Of a stretch of DNA of 57,691 nt, positions 1 through 9,077 are shown one piece after another. The stretch comes from Luteimonas kalidii. Lineage in GTDB: Bacteria > Pseudomonadota > Gammaproteobacteria > Xanthomonadales > Xanthomonadaceae. The number at the start of each line of letters is the position of its first letter. Positions within the stretch are counted from its first letter, which is position 1. The notes under the pieces were generated by a model. That model made no database searches. It saw only the letters and a list, made by a program, of their open reading frames with translations, and was not told the origin of the DNA. The stretch spans positions 591,262-648,952 of the forward strand of contig NZ_JARXRO010000020.1 of NCBI RefSeq assembly GCF_029887935.1, given 5' to 3'. The translations under genes and the position numbers were made by a program.

Positions 1-158
1 CGCACGGACGCGCGCCCGCGACGGGGAGCAGGGACCGCTCCGCGGACCGGCAGGATGCCGTGACAGGGACGTGCCGCCGCCCGTTCCGTGCCAGGGACCG
101 GCACGGGCGGGCGGCCACTGCGTGGGCCGGGGGCACGGGCTCCCTGCGCACCCACGGC

Positions 159-164
159 TACACT
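159..164 (+). promoter_or_regulatory. -10 box placed for a leaderless HutD/Ves transcript
   Basis: TACACT ends 6 bases before the ATG at 171, so a start of transcription 7 bases downstream would fall on the A of that ATG. No purine-rich ribosome-binding site precedes the ATG. No good -35 box is visible, so this is a suggestion only. Confidence 0.35.
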
Positions 165-170
165 TCGCAC

Positions 171-764
171 ATGGACCGCGCATGCGTGATTCCCGCCCAG
201 GAGTACCGCCGGTCGCGCTGGCGCAATGGCGGTGGATGGACGCGCGAGATCCACGCCGAAGGCGATGCCGACTGGACCTGGCGCCTGTCGATCGCGGAAC
301 TCGAGGGCAGGGCACTGTTTTCCCGGTTCCCGGGTGTCGAGCGCGAGCTGGTCCTGCTCGACGGCGAGGGCCTGCAGCTGGAGTTCGACGACGGCCGGGT
401 CCACACGCTGGCGCCGCCGTACCAGCGCCTCCGCTTCGCGGGGGAACGCGGACTGCATGGCGCGCCGTCGGGCGGGCGGGCGCAGTGCTTCAACCTGATG
501 TGGCGACGCGATGTCGTCGATGCGGCGCTGTGGCACCGGCCGCTGGCCGGGGCGATGGTGGTGTTCGTCGATCCCGGAGCGACCTGGGCGCTGCACCTGG
601 TCGCCGGGCGGGTGCGCTTCGAAGGCGACCTGCTGCCGGAGATGGCGACGGGCGACACCGCCCTGCTGCGCCACCGCGGGGGTCGTACGCGCTACGCGTT
701 CGATGGCGGGGGCGAGGCGCTGCTGGTCCGGATCGATCCGCGATCGGACACGGCGGTGCGGTAG
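171..764 (+). CDS. HutD/Ves family cupin-like protein
   Basis: A 197-residue cytosolic protein of the HutD/Ves family, small double beta-barrel (cupin-like) proteins of unclear biochemical role; HutD sits with histidine-use genes in some bacteria and Ves is a stand-alone E. coli protein. The N-terminal segment with YRRSRWRNGGGWTREI is the family hallmark, followed by a serine/alanine-rich strand (WRLSIAELEG) and an FSRFPGVER block. No histidine-use genes lie beside it. An open frame reaches back to 60, but family similarity begins only at the ATG at 171, which also fits the -10 box just upstream. The assignment rests on remembered family motifs; the physiological role is not known. Confidence 0.85.
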   Translation: MDRACVIPAQEYRRSRWRNGGGWTREIHAEGDADWTWRLSIAELEGRALFSRFPGVERELVLLDGEGLQLEFDDGRVHTLAPPYQRLRFAGERGLHGAPSGGRAQCFNLMWRRDVVDAALWHRPLAGAMVVFVDPGATWALHLVAGRVRFEGDLLPEMATGDTALLRHRGGRTRYAFDGGGEALLVRIDPRSDTAVR

Positions 765-984
765 GCGTCGCGGTGGTCCGGGGAACCGGCCCGTCGCCAC
801 CGGCGCAGCCCTCATTCACGCGGCGATCCGCCACGGCAGGTTCGATGTGGAAAGCCTGAGGGCGTACGGGGATGGTCGCTCGATGGCAGCACGCAGAGCC
901 TGCGACGAGTGTCCGCCGGACCCGCCGACCCGCAAGTCCCGGCCACCCGGCGCGTTCGCGTTTCCCACCGGCGGCGCCACCGGC

Positions 985-1317
985 TCAGTCGCGATCGTCC
1001 CGGGTCCAGACCCCGCCGTGTTCGAGCTTCACCGGGAACTTCGCCACCGGGGCGTAGGCGGGGGCGCACAGCGCGCGGCCGTCGCGGATGTCGAACTTCG
1101 CGCCGTGCAGCACGCATTCGATGGTCGCCGCGGCAGGGTCGTATGCGCCGGACGACAGTTCGAACGCCTCGTGGCTGCACAGGTCCTCGAGCGCGTACAG
1201 GTCACCGTCGAGGTTGAACACCACGATCGCTGCCCCCGTCGTCTCGTCGAATGCGACCTTCATCTCGCCGGGCAGCAGGTCCCCGGCGGCACACACGAAG
1301 GTCCAGGCGTCGCTCAT
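985..1317 (-). CDS. Small Rieske [2Fe-2S] ferredoxin-like protein
   Basis: A 110-residue Rieske protein like the ferredoxin subunits of non-heme iron oxygenases. It carries the two halves of the cluster site: Cys47-x-His49 (LCSHEAF) and Cys68-x2-His71 (CVLHGAKFD), with the usual intervening glycine-rich loop. Its ATG overlaps the stop of the upstream acetyltransferase gene (ATGA), so the two are translated together. It follows the SUF operon on the same strand, which suggests that it is a client or helper of iron-sulfur assembly rather than part of a ring-hydroxylating oxygenase; no oxygenase alpha subunit is nearby. The redox partner is unknown. Confidence 0.88.
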   Translation of the reverse strand: MSDAWTFVCAAGDLLPGEMKVAFDETTGAAIVVFNLDGDLYALEDLCSHEAFELSSGAYDPAAATIECVLHGAKFDIRDGRALCAPAYAPVAKFPVKLEHGGVWTRDDRD

Positions 1318-1853
1318 GCCGGCACGCCTGCGAGCGGCTTCTCCAGCACTTCGAAGCGCAGGTCGTCGCGGCGCGGGATGCCGAAGCGCTCGTCGCCGTA
1401 GGGGAACGGACTGAGGATTCCGGTGCGCCGGTAGCCACGGCGCAGGTACCAGGCGATGAGCTCCTCGCGGACGTCGATCACGGTCATGCGCATGCTGGAC
1501 AACCCCCAGTCCTCGTGCACGATCCGCTCGCATTCGGCCAGCACGATCCGGCCGATACCGCTGCCCTGCGCATCCGGCCGCACCGCGAACATGCCGAAGT
1601 AGCCGGCACCCGCGGCCTCGGCGACGTGCGCGCAGGCAAGCAGCGCCGCCCCGCGCTCGAGCAGCACGACGCGGCTGCGCGGCCGCTCGATGTCGTGGCG
1701 CAGCACATCGGGGTCGATCCGGTTGCCATCGAGCAGGTCCGCCTCCGTGGTCCAGCCCTGGCGGCTGGCATCGCCCCGGTAGGCCGACGTCACCAGCGCG
1801 ACCAGGGCCGGAACGTCGGCGGCCGTGGCCGCCCGGAATGCGTGTGGGTCCAT
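1314..1853 (-). CDS. GNAT family N-acetyltransferase
   Basis: A 179-residue single-domain GNAT acetyltransferase, using acetyl-CoA to modify an amine on an unknown substrate. The acetyl-CoA pyrophosphate loop is seen as VRPDAQGSGIG (residues 91-101), followed by a typical helix and the late YLRRGYRRTG motif near residue 140. It starts 104 bases after the end of sufS on the same strand and its stop overlaps the start of the small Rieske gene, so it is probably the penultimate gene of the SUF transcript. Nothing in the sequence reveals the acceptor substrate. Confidence 0.85.
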   Translation of the reverse strand: MDPHAFRAATAADVPALVALVTSAYRGDASRQGWTTEADLLDGNRIDPDVLRHDIERPRSRVVLLERGAALLACAHVAEAAGAGYFGMFAVRPDAQGSGIGRIVLAECERIVHEDWGLSSMRMTVIDVREELIAWYLRRGYRRTGILSPFPYGDERFGIPRRDDLRFEVLEKPLAGVPA

Positions 1854-1957
1854 GGCGGAATCTTACGGAACATCGCACGGCGGGTGTAGCCGCGACACGG
1901 ACCATCGCGCTGCTCGCAGCCGGGCTCGCGGCGGTCGTGTCCCCGGCGGGAACGCCA

Positions 1958-3220
1958 TCACCCCAGCAGCTTGCGCACCTTGCGCAGCGCCGCGGCGAAC
2001 GCGTCGATCTCGTCGTGGGTGTTGTAGAACGCGGCCGAGGCGCGGCAGGTCGCCGCAACACCGTAGAACTGCAGCAGCGGATGCGCGCAGTGCTGGCCCG
2101 ACCGCACCGCCACGCCTTCCAGGTCGAGCAGGGTGGCCAGGTCGTGCGCGTGCGCGCCCTCGACCAGGAACGACACCACCGCCGCCTTCTCGCGCGCGCT
2201 GCCGAGGATGCGCACGCCGTCGATCGCCTCGAGCGAGTGCGTCATGTGCGCCAGCAGGTCGGCCTCGCGCGCTTCCACGTGCGCCATGCCCAGGCCCTGC
2301 AGGTAGTCGACCGCCGCGCCCAGGCCGACGAAGCCGGCGATGTTGGGCGTGCCGGCCTCGAACTTCTGCGGCCCGTCGTTGAACACGGTGCCCTCGAAGC
2401 TGACCTCGCGGATCATCTCGCCGCCGCCGAGGAACGGCGGCATCGCCGCCAGGTGCTCGCGCCGCGCCCACAGCGCGCCGGTGCCGGTCGGCCCGCACAT
2501 CTTGTGGCCGGTGAAGGCGTAGAAGTCGCAGCCGATCGCGGCCACGTCCACCGGCCGGTGCGGCACCGCCTGGGACCCGTCGACCACGGTGACGATGCCG
2601 CGCGCGCGCGCCTCGCGGCAGATCTCGCGCACCGGATTGACCGTGCCCAGCACGTTCGACACGTGGGTGAGCGCGAGCAGCTTCACGTCGGGCGTCATCG
2701 CCCGGCGCAGCGCATCGGGGTCGAGCGTGCCCTCGGGCGTGATTTCCGCCACCCGCACCGTCGCGCCGGTGCGTTGAGCCACCAGCTGCCAGGGCACGAT
2801 GTTGGCGTGGTGTTCCATGCGCGAGACCAGGATGGTGTCGCCGGCCTTCAGCCGCGGCAGCGCCCAGGAGTACGCCACCAGGTTGATCGCGAACGTGGTG
2901 CCGCTGCACAGCACCAGCTCGTCCGCGCGCACGTTGAGGAACCGCGCCAGCGTGGCGCGCGCGCCCTCGTAGGCTTCGGTGGCCTCGGTGCCGAGGGTAT
3001 GCACCGCGCGGCTGACGTTGGCGTAGTGCTGGCGGTAGAACGCGTCCATCGCGTCGATCACCGCGGCCGGCTTCTGGCCGGAGTTGGCGCTGTCGAGATA
3101 GACCAGCGGCTTGCCGTGCACCTGGCGCGCGAGGATCGGGAAGTCGGCGCGCACCCGCGCCCAGTCCGGTGGCGTGCCGGCGTCGGCGCGCGTGGCGCGA
3201 GCGGCGTCGACCGCGCTCAT
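1958..3220 (-). CDS. sufS: Cysteine desulfurase SufS
   Basis: A 420-residue pyridoxal-phosphate enzyme that takes sulfur from L-cysteine and passes it as a persulfide to the SufBCD scaffold. The PLP lysine is Lys240 in TGHKMCGPTG, and the sulfur-accepting cysteine is Cys378 in RSGQHCAHP, the arrangement of group II (SufS-type) desulfurases. The ATG overlaps the sufD stop (ATGA). It is the last of the core SUF genes here; no sufE or sufU, the usual sulfur-transfer partner, follows it in the window, so a partner must be encoded elsewhere or be dispensable. Confidence 0.97.
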   Translation of the reverse strand: MSAVDAARATRADAGTPPDWARVRADFPILARQVHGKPLVYLDSANSGQKPAAVIDAMDAFYRQHYANVSRAVHTLGTEATEAYEGARATLARFLNVRADELVLCSGTTFAINLVAYSWALPRLKAGDTILVSRMEHHANIVPWQLVAQRTGATVRVAEITPEGTLDPDALRRAMTPDVKLLALTHVSNVLGTVNPVREICREARARGIVTVVDGSQAVPHRPVDVAAIGCDFYAFTGHKMCGPTGTGALWARREHLAAMPPFLGGGEMIREVSFEGTVFNDGPQKFEAGTPNIAGFVGLGAAVDYLQGLGMAHVEAREADLLAHMTHSLEAIDGVRILGSAREKAAVVSFLVEGAHAHDLATLLDLEGVAVRSGQHCAHPLLQFYGVAATCRASAAFYNTHDEIDAFAAALRKVRKLLG

Positions 3221-4491
3221 CCGGTCACCGCGTCCAGCGCGGCGTCGATGAGCGCCGTGAGCGTCTCGCGCAACGTCGCATCGGCCACCGCCGCCAGCGG
3301 CTCGCGGCAGAACGCGGCGGTCAGCAGCTGCTTCGCCTGCGGCTGCGGCAGGCCGCGCGCGCGCAGGTAGAACAGCGCGTTGGGATCGAGCTCACCCACG
3401 GTCGCGCCGTGTGCGGCCTGCACTTCGTCGGCATGGATCACCAGCACCGGCTGGGTGTCGATCTCGGCAGTGGCGGAGAGCAGCAGGTTCTTGTTCGACA
3501 GCCGTGCATCCGTGCCGTCGGCGCCCGGATGGATGGTGATGCCGCCGTGGAACACGGCGCGGCCACGGCCGGCGCCGATCCCGCGCCAGAGCAGTTCGCA
3601 GCGGGTGTCGCGGGCGAGGTGCTCGATGCCGAGCCGGGTGTCGAGGTGCGTGCGTCCGGCCGCCAGCAGCACGCCGTGCGCCGCCAGCAGGGCGCGGTCG
3701 CCGACCAGGCGCACGTCGAGCTCGTGCCGCGAGAGCGCACCGCCGAGCTCCAGGTCGACACGCCGGTAGACTGAATCGCGCTGGAGCGTCGCCTCGGTGC
3801 GCGTGAACAGGGTCGCGCCGTCCGCCGCCTGCTGGACCCGGGCGTGCTCGAGCGTGGCGCCTTCGGCCACGTCGATCCGCAGCGCGCTGGTGTCGAGATG
3901 GCGGTGCGCACCGCTGGCGAGATGGTGCTCGACCACGCACAGCGACGCGCCCGCACCCAGCACGATGCGGTGCCGCAGGTGCCAGGCCAGGTCGGCGTCG
4001 GTCGATGCGCCGACGAACACCAGCTGCAGCGGCGCGTCCACGTGCGCGCCTGCGTTCACCTGCACGCGCACGCCTTCGCGCGCGAGTGCGGCATTGACGC
4101 GTGCGAACACGTCGTCGCCCGGCGTGCCGGCGTCTCCGTCGCTCTCGACCGCGGCGTCGGCTGCGGCCATGTCGTGCGCGTCGGTGCCGGTATCGACGGA
4201 CAGGTCGGCGGGCAGGGTCTCGACGTGCGAAAGCGCCGCGTCGAGCCGGCCGTTGACGAACACCAGCCGCGGCGCAGGAATGTCCGCCAGCAGTGCGGCA
4301 TCGACCGGCGGCGCGGCGTCGGGCGCGACGGCGAAGCTGCGGCGCTCCAGCGCACGCAGCGAGGTGTATTTCCAGCGCTCGCTGCGTGGTCCGGGCAGGC
4401 CGTCGCGCAGCGCCGCATCGAACTGCGCGCGCCGCCGGGCGTCGCCACCGGAGGCGAAAGCGCTCGCCAGGGAATCGAACAGCGCGCTCAT
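3217..4491 (-). CDS. sufD: Fe-S cluster assembly protein SufD
   Basis: A 424-residue beta-helical subunit of the SufBC2D scaffold complex. Recognisable family blocks are SERWKYTSL near the N terminus, a long right-handed beta-helix core, and the C-terminal region HGATVGELDPNALFYLRARG that contains the conserved histidine needed with SufB for cluster building. The frame stays open 13 codons further upstream, but the ATG at 4491 overlaps the sufC stop in the ATGA manner used throughout the operon and gives the normal length. The stop in turn overlaps the sufS start. Roughly residues 100-130 hold an Asp/Ala-rich insertion typical of low-constraint loops. Confidence 0.96.
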   Translation of the reverse strand: MSALFDSLASAFASGGDARRRAQFDAALRDGLPGPRSERWKYTSLRALERRSFAVAPDAAPPVDAALLADIPAPRLVFVNGRLDAALSHVETLPADLSVDTGTDAHDMAAADAAVESDGDAGTPGDDVFARVNAALAREGVRVQVNAGAHVDAPLQLVFVGASTDADLAWHLRHRIVLGAGASLCVVEHHLASGAHRHLDTSALRIDVAEGATLEHARVQQAADGATLFTRTEATLQRDSVYRRVDLELGGALSRHELDVRLVGDRALLAAHGVLLAAGRTHLDTRLGIEHLARDTRCELLWRGIGAGRGRAVFHGGITIHPGADGTDARLSNKNLLLSATAEIDTQPVLVIHADEVQAAHGATVGELDPNALFYLRARGLPQPQAKQLLTAAFCREPLAAVADATLRETLTALIDAALDAVTG

Positions 4492-5255
4492 CCGGCGGTC
4501 GCCTCCGGCGCGACGCGGTCCGCGATCCACGCGTAGCCGTGCTCCTCGAGCTGCAGCGCCAGCTCCGGCCCGCCGGATTCCACGATCCGTCCATCGGCCA
4601 GCACGTGGACGTGGTCGGGCCGGATGTAGTCGAGCAGGCGCTGGTAATGGGTGATCACGATGAAGGCACGGTCGGGCGCGCGCAGCGCGTTGACGCCGTC
4701 GGCCACGTGCCGCAGCGCGTCGATGTCCAGGCCCGAGTCGGTCTCGTCCAGGATCGCCAGGCGCGGCTCCAGAACCGCCAGCTGGAAGATCTCGTTGCGT
4801 TTCTTCTCGCCGCCGGAGAAGCCTTCGTTGACGCCGCGGTGCAGCAGCCTGTCGTCCAGGTGCAGCACCGAGAGCTTCTCGCGAACCAGCTTGAGGAACT
4901 GCATCGAGTCCAGCTCCTCCTCGCCGCGCGCCTTGCGCTGCGCGTTGAGCGCGCTGCGCAGGAAATAGGTGTTGTTCACGCCGGGGATCTCGACCGGGTA
5001 CTGGAAGGCGAGGAACACGCCGGCGGCGGCGCGCTCTTCCGGCTCCAGCTCGAGCAGCGGCTTGCCGCCGAACTCGACGGTGCCTGACTGGACCTCGTAC
5101 CCGTCGCGCCCCGCGAGGATGTGCCCGAGGGTGGATTTGCCGGCGCCGTTGGGCCCCATGATGGCGTGCACCTCGCCCGGCTTCACATGCAGCGTGAGCC
5201 CCTTGAGGATGTCCTTGCCGGCGATGCTGGCGTGCAGGTTGTCGATCTTGAGCAT
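4488..5255 (-). CDS. sufC: Fe-S assembly ATPase SufC
   Basis: A 255-residue ABC-type ATPase that drives conformational change in the SufBC2D scaffold; it is soluble and not a transporter component. Walker A is GPNGAGKS, the signature is FSGGEKKRNEI and Walker B is LAILDETDSGLD, the SufC-specific form with ETDSGLD. An upstream in-frame ATG exists at 5372, but the added residues are low-complexity and unlike the family; the ATG at 5255 gives MLKIDNLHASI, the standard start. It is separated from sufB by 169 bases that contain a strong hairpin. Confidence 0.97.
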   Translation of the reverse strand: MLKIDNLHASIAGKDILKGLTLHVKPGEVHAIMGPNGAGKSTLGHILAGRDGYEVQSGTVEFGGKPLLELEPEERAAAGVFLAFQYPVEIPGVNNTYFLRSALNAQRKARGEEELDSMQFLKLVREKLSVLHLDDRLLHRGVNEGFSGGEKKRNEIFQLAVLEPRLAILDETDSGLDIDALRHVADGVNALRAPDRAFIVITHYQRLLDYIRPDHVHVLADGRIVESGGPELALQLEEHGYAWIADRVAPEATAG

Positions 5256-5280
5256 GGTGGTTCCGTTTCGTTGATCTGCT

Positions 5281-5303
5281 CCCTCCCCGACCGGCGGGGA
5301 GGG
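5281..5303 (-). repeat. Strong hairpin between sufB and sufC
   Basis: Perfect 9-bp inverted repeat, CCCTCCCCG and CGGGGAGGG, around a five-base loop, inside the sufB-sufC gap. No T-run follows in the direction of transcription, so it is more likely an RNA-stability or processing element, or a copy of a dispersed intergenic repeat, than a simple terminator. Confidence 0.6.
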
Positions 5304-5424
5304 TGGGTGGGTCCGACGTGGCGGGCCGTCCTGCATCCGCTCCGCCTTCGCGGGGGCGGGCTCCTGGGGCACCTTCCAGCCGTGAACGGCGCGATGTCCC
5401 GCGCAGCGGGGGCGCCGCGAATTC

Positions 5425-6885
<1,461 letters not shown>

Positions 6886-6926
6886 GGGGGGCTGCCTGTG
6901 GTCTGTACGGGTGGCGGCCGGAGCCG

Positions 6927-7382
6927 TCACGCGCTGGCCAGGCGCGCGGCGATGCGCCTGGCCGGCGGAGGGGAGGACGGGACGTCGTCGAGCATCTGCG
7001 CCAGGGTCACGGCGCGCAGCGCATCGGCGACCACGTCGTTGATCCGGCGCCAGTTGGCGCGCACGCCGCACTGTCCCGAAATGCCGCATTCACCGTGGTC
7101 CAGGCTGCACTCGGTCATCGCCAGCGGGCCTTCCATCGCCTCGACGATCTCGACCAGGCTGATGGCGGCCGCCGGCCGCGCCAGGCGGTAGCCGCCGTGC
7201 ACGCCGCGGAAGCCTTCGACCAGCCCGGCCTGGGCCAGCGGCTTGAGCAGCTTGCTCACGGTGGGGCCTTCCAGGCCGGCGCGCTCGGCCAGCTCGCCCG
7301 CGCTCAGCACGACGTCCGGGCGCGAGGCCAGGACCGTCAGCACGACGGTGGCGTAGTCGGTGAGTTTGGTGACCCGGAGCAC
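6927..7382 (-). CDS. Rrf2 family SUF regulator (IscR-like)
   Basis: A 151-residue winged-helix Rrf2 transcription factor that heads the SUF operon. Residues 1-70 form the DNA-binding domain ([18 protein letters not shown] and [12 protein letters not shown]). Cys92, Cys99 and Cys105 in [15 protein letters not shown] match the three cluster-ligating cysteines of IscR-type sensors, so the protein probably reads the iron-sulfur state through a [2Fe-2S] cluster. No ATG fits; the GTG at 7382 places the LRVTKLTDY block at the N terminus as in relatives. A good sigma-70 promoter lies 32-60 bases upstream and an imperfect palindrome sits between it and the start, consistent with self-control of the whole operon. 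Confidence 0.93.
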   Translation of the reverse strand: MLRVTKLTDYATVVLTVLASRPDVVLSAGELAERAGLEGPTVSKLLKPLAQAGLVEGFRGVHGGYRLARPAAAISLVEIVEAMEGPLAMTECSLDHGECGISGQCGVRANWRRINDVVADALRAVTLAQMLDDVPSSPPPARRIAARLASA

Positions 7383-7392
7383 GGATGCGAAC

Positions 7393-7410
7393 GGTTCTCG
7401 AAAACGGACC
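7393..7410 (-). promoter_or_regulatory. Imperfect palindrome, candidate Rrf2 operator of the suf operon
   Basis: On the minus strand the 18 bases begin GGTCC and end GAACC, an imperfect inverted repeat around TTTTC. It lies just downstream of the -10 box and over the predicted transcription start of the regulator gene, a place where a bound repressor would block initiation. Operator function is inference. Confidence 0.35.
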
Positions 7411-7413
7411 AAA

Positions 7414-7442
7414 ATTGTACGCTTTCGCGCCTGCCGGCTCAA
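7414..7442 (-). promoter_or_regulatory. Sigma-70-like promoter of the suf operon
   Basis: On the minus strand: TTGAGC (7442-7437), a 17-base spacer and TACAAT (7419-7414). Spacing is ideal and five of six bases match the -10 consensus. The predicted transcription start near 7407 gives a leader of about 25 bases before the GTG of the regulator. Confidence 0.7.
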
Positions 7443-7600
7443 TGCGGGCGGATGCCGCGATTCATCGGAGTGACGACTGTCAGCTCCCCGCGCTGATGGG
7501 CGCCACTGCCGCGGCACGACCGGTCGCGCGAGCATGGACGCGTCCGATCCCGGACGCGGCTGGAGAACTCAGGATGCAGCTCACGAACGAGGGCGCGGCG

Positions 7601-7756
7601 ATGAACCGGGGCGGGCGCAACGCCTGGCTGGGGCCAGCGGTGGTGGCCGCGGTCGCCTTCCTCCTGTGGAAGGCCGCACGCGGCGCCAGGGATCTGGCCT
7701 GGGCCGCGTTCGGCCTGGGCATGGCCGCCTACTGGACCGGGGTCTGGCCGTTCTGA
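7601..7756 (+). CDS. Small hypothetical membrane protein
   Basis: A 51-residue open frame with one hydrophobic stretch (WLGPAVVAAVAFLLW, residues about 8-22) and a second, aromatic C-terminal segment ending YWTGVWPF. A GAGGG sequence lies about 8 bases before the ATG at 7601; an earlier in-frame ATG at 7574 is also possible. Its last 28 bases overlap the end of the convergent cytochrome gene. I do not recognise a family. It could be chance, but the composition is that of a membrane protein rather than a GC-rich shadow frame. Confidence 0.45.
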   Translation: MNRGGRNAWLGPAVVAAVAFLLWKAARGARDLAWAAFGLGMAAYWTGVWPF

Positions 7757-8298
7757 GTCGCTGAGGCGGCGCCCGGCGCCGGCAGCACCAGTTCGAAGTA
7801 TGGGGCCGGTGGCGACTGGCCCGGTGGCAGGGCCTCGGGAGCCGCCGTGCCCGCCGGCCCGAGCGAACGCACGAAGCGGTGGATCGCGCGGCGGTCGTGC
7901 TCGCGCATCTGCCGCAGCATGAAGTCCGGCATGATCGGGCGGGTGTGCAGGTTGGCGGTATAGGTGAGCCACTGCGCCTCGTCGAGTGCGGAAACGGACA
8001 GGCGCAGGTTGGTGGCGTAGGTGGTGCCCCAGGGTCCGCGGTAGCCGAGCGGCGAGCCGGTGAGCCAGTCGGCGACCGGCACCTGCCCCCCGCGTTCGGT
8101 GTAGCCGGCGGTATGGCAGTCGTTGCAGCCGGCGATGCGCACGATGTATTCGCCGTGGGCGACGAGGTCGTCAGCGGCAGGCGCGGCAGGCGCGGCATCG
8201 CTGGCCGTGGCGCTCGCGACGGGGGCGCCCTGGCACGCAGCCAACAGGCAGGCGGCCAGCAGGCCGGGCAGGGGGCGCAGGAACAGGGATGGGCGCAT
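7729..8298 (-). CDS. Lipoprotein monohaem cytochrome c
   Basis: A 189-residue exported cytochrome c. The N terminus is a lipoprotein signal peptide with lipobox ending at Cys22 (LLAACQG), so the protein should be anchored in the membrane facing the periplasm. An Ala/Pro-rich linker leads to a single haem-binding site Cys58-x2-Cys61-His62 (CNDCH). The sequence after it, with PVADWLTGSPLGYRGPWGTTYATNL and later MPDFMLRQM, resembles the cytochrome subunits that accompany membrane dehydrogenases; the methionines offer axial ligands. No dehydrogenase gene is next to it, so its electron donor is unknown. Confidence 0.85.
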   Translation of the reverse strand: MRPSLFLRPLPGLLAACLLAACQGAPVASATASDAAPAAPAADDLVAHGEYIVRIAGCNDCHTAGYTERGGQVPVADWLTGSPLGYRGPWGTTYATNLRLSVSALDEAQWLTYTANLHTRPIMPDFMLRQMREHDRRAIHRFVRSLGPAGTAAPEALPPGQSPPAPYFELVLPAPGAASATQNGQTPVQ

Positions 8299-8478
8299 GG
8301 CGTAGCGTCGGCGGATGTCCGGCCTGATCCAACGCGTTTCGCGGGCGTGGCCGGACGCCGGTTCTCATCCACCCCATCGGCCCTCGTGGTTGCTGGCACG
8401 CCGCGGCGGGCGGGATGTCCGCCTGCCCCGCGCATGGCTCGTGCCACAATGCCGACCCCACCGGATCCTCCGCCCGCG

Positions 8479-8955
8479 ATGCCGAAGAAGACCAAGAAGA
8501 TCGAAGCCCGCCTGTCGCCGATCCACGGCAACGGCGTGTTCGCCACCGACCTGATCAGGAAGGGTGAGCGCGTCGTCCGCTACAAGGGCAAGCTGCGCAC
8601 CCACGAAGAAGTGGACGCGGAATACGGCGACGACGACGAGGACGGACACACCTTCCTGTTCACCCTCAACGACGAGTACGTGATCGATGCCAACGAGGGC
8701 GGCAACGTCGCGCGCTGGATCAACCACAGCTGCCAGCCGAACTGCGAGTCGGAAGTGGAAGAGGACGCCAGGGATCGCCGGCACAAGGACAAGGTCTACA
8801 TCCTGGCGCTGCGCGACATCAAGCCGGGCGAAGAGCTGACCTACAACTACGGCATCACCCTCGACGAACCCCACACCGCGAAGGTCAAGAAGCTCTGGGC
8901 CTGCCGCTGCGGGTCGAAGAAGTGCACCGGGACGATGCTGCAGCCCAAGCGCTGA
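8479..8955 (+). CDS. SET domain protein-lysine methyltransferase-like protein
   Basis: A 158-residue single-domain SET protein, predicted to transfer a methyl group from S-adenosylmethionine to a lysine. All core motifs are visible: GNGVFA (17-22), RWINHSCQPNCE with Asn82-His83-Ser84-Cys85, GEELTYNYG (117-125), and a post-SET cysteine trio at 142, 144 and 149 in CRCGSKKC, which with the NHSC cysteine would bind zinc. The N terminus is lysine-rich (MPKKTKKIEAR). An upstream in-frame ATG at 8450 coincides with a CACAAT -10-like box, so the later ATG is preferred. The substrate in bacteria is not established. Confidence 0.9.
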   Translation: MPKKTKKIEARLSPIHGNGVFATDLIRKGERVVRYKGKLRTHEEVDAEYGDDDEDGHTFLFTLNDEYVIDANEGGNVARWINHSCQPNCESEVEEDARDRRHKDKVYILALRDIKPGEELTYNYGITLDEPHTAKVKKLWACRCGSKKCTGTMLQPKR

Positions 8956-9077
8956 GCGATCGCCCCTGCCCGGGGATGCACGAGCCGGGCGAATGGTTGC
9001 CATGACCGATGGGACGCGGCGCGCGCGCGCGCCGGGTCTAGCCTGCGCGCCGGTGGAGCTCATGCGAGGGGGTCGGG

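Noticed and set aside
967..981. Inverted repeat CCGG...CCGG as terminator after the small Rieske gene
   Set aside because: It has practically no loop and no T-run on the relevant strand.
9019..9033. Alternating GC run as a possible Z-DNA or regulatory element
   Set aside because: Short runs of GCGCGC are common at this base composition and nothing else supports a function.
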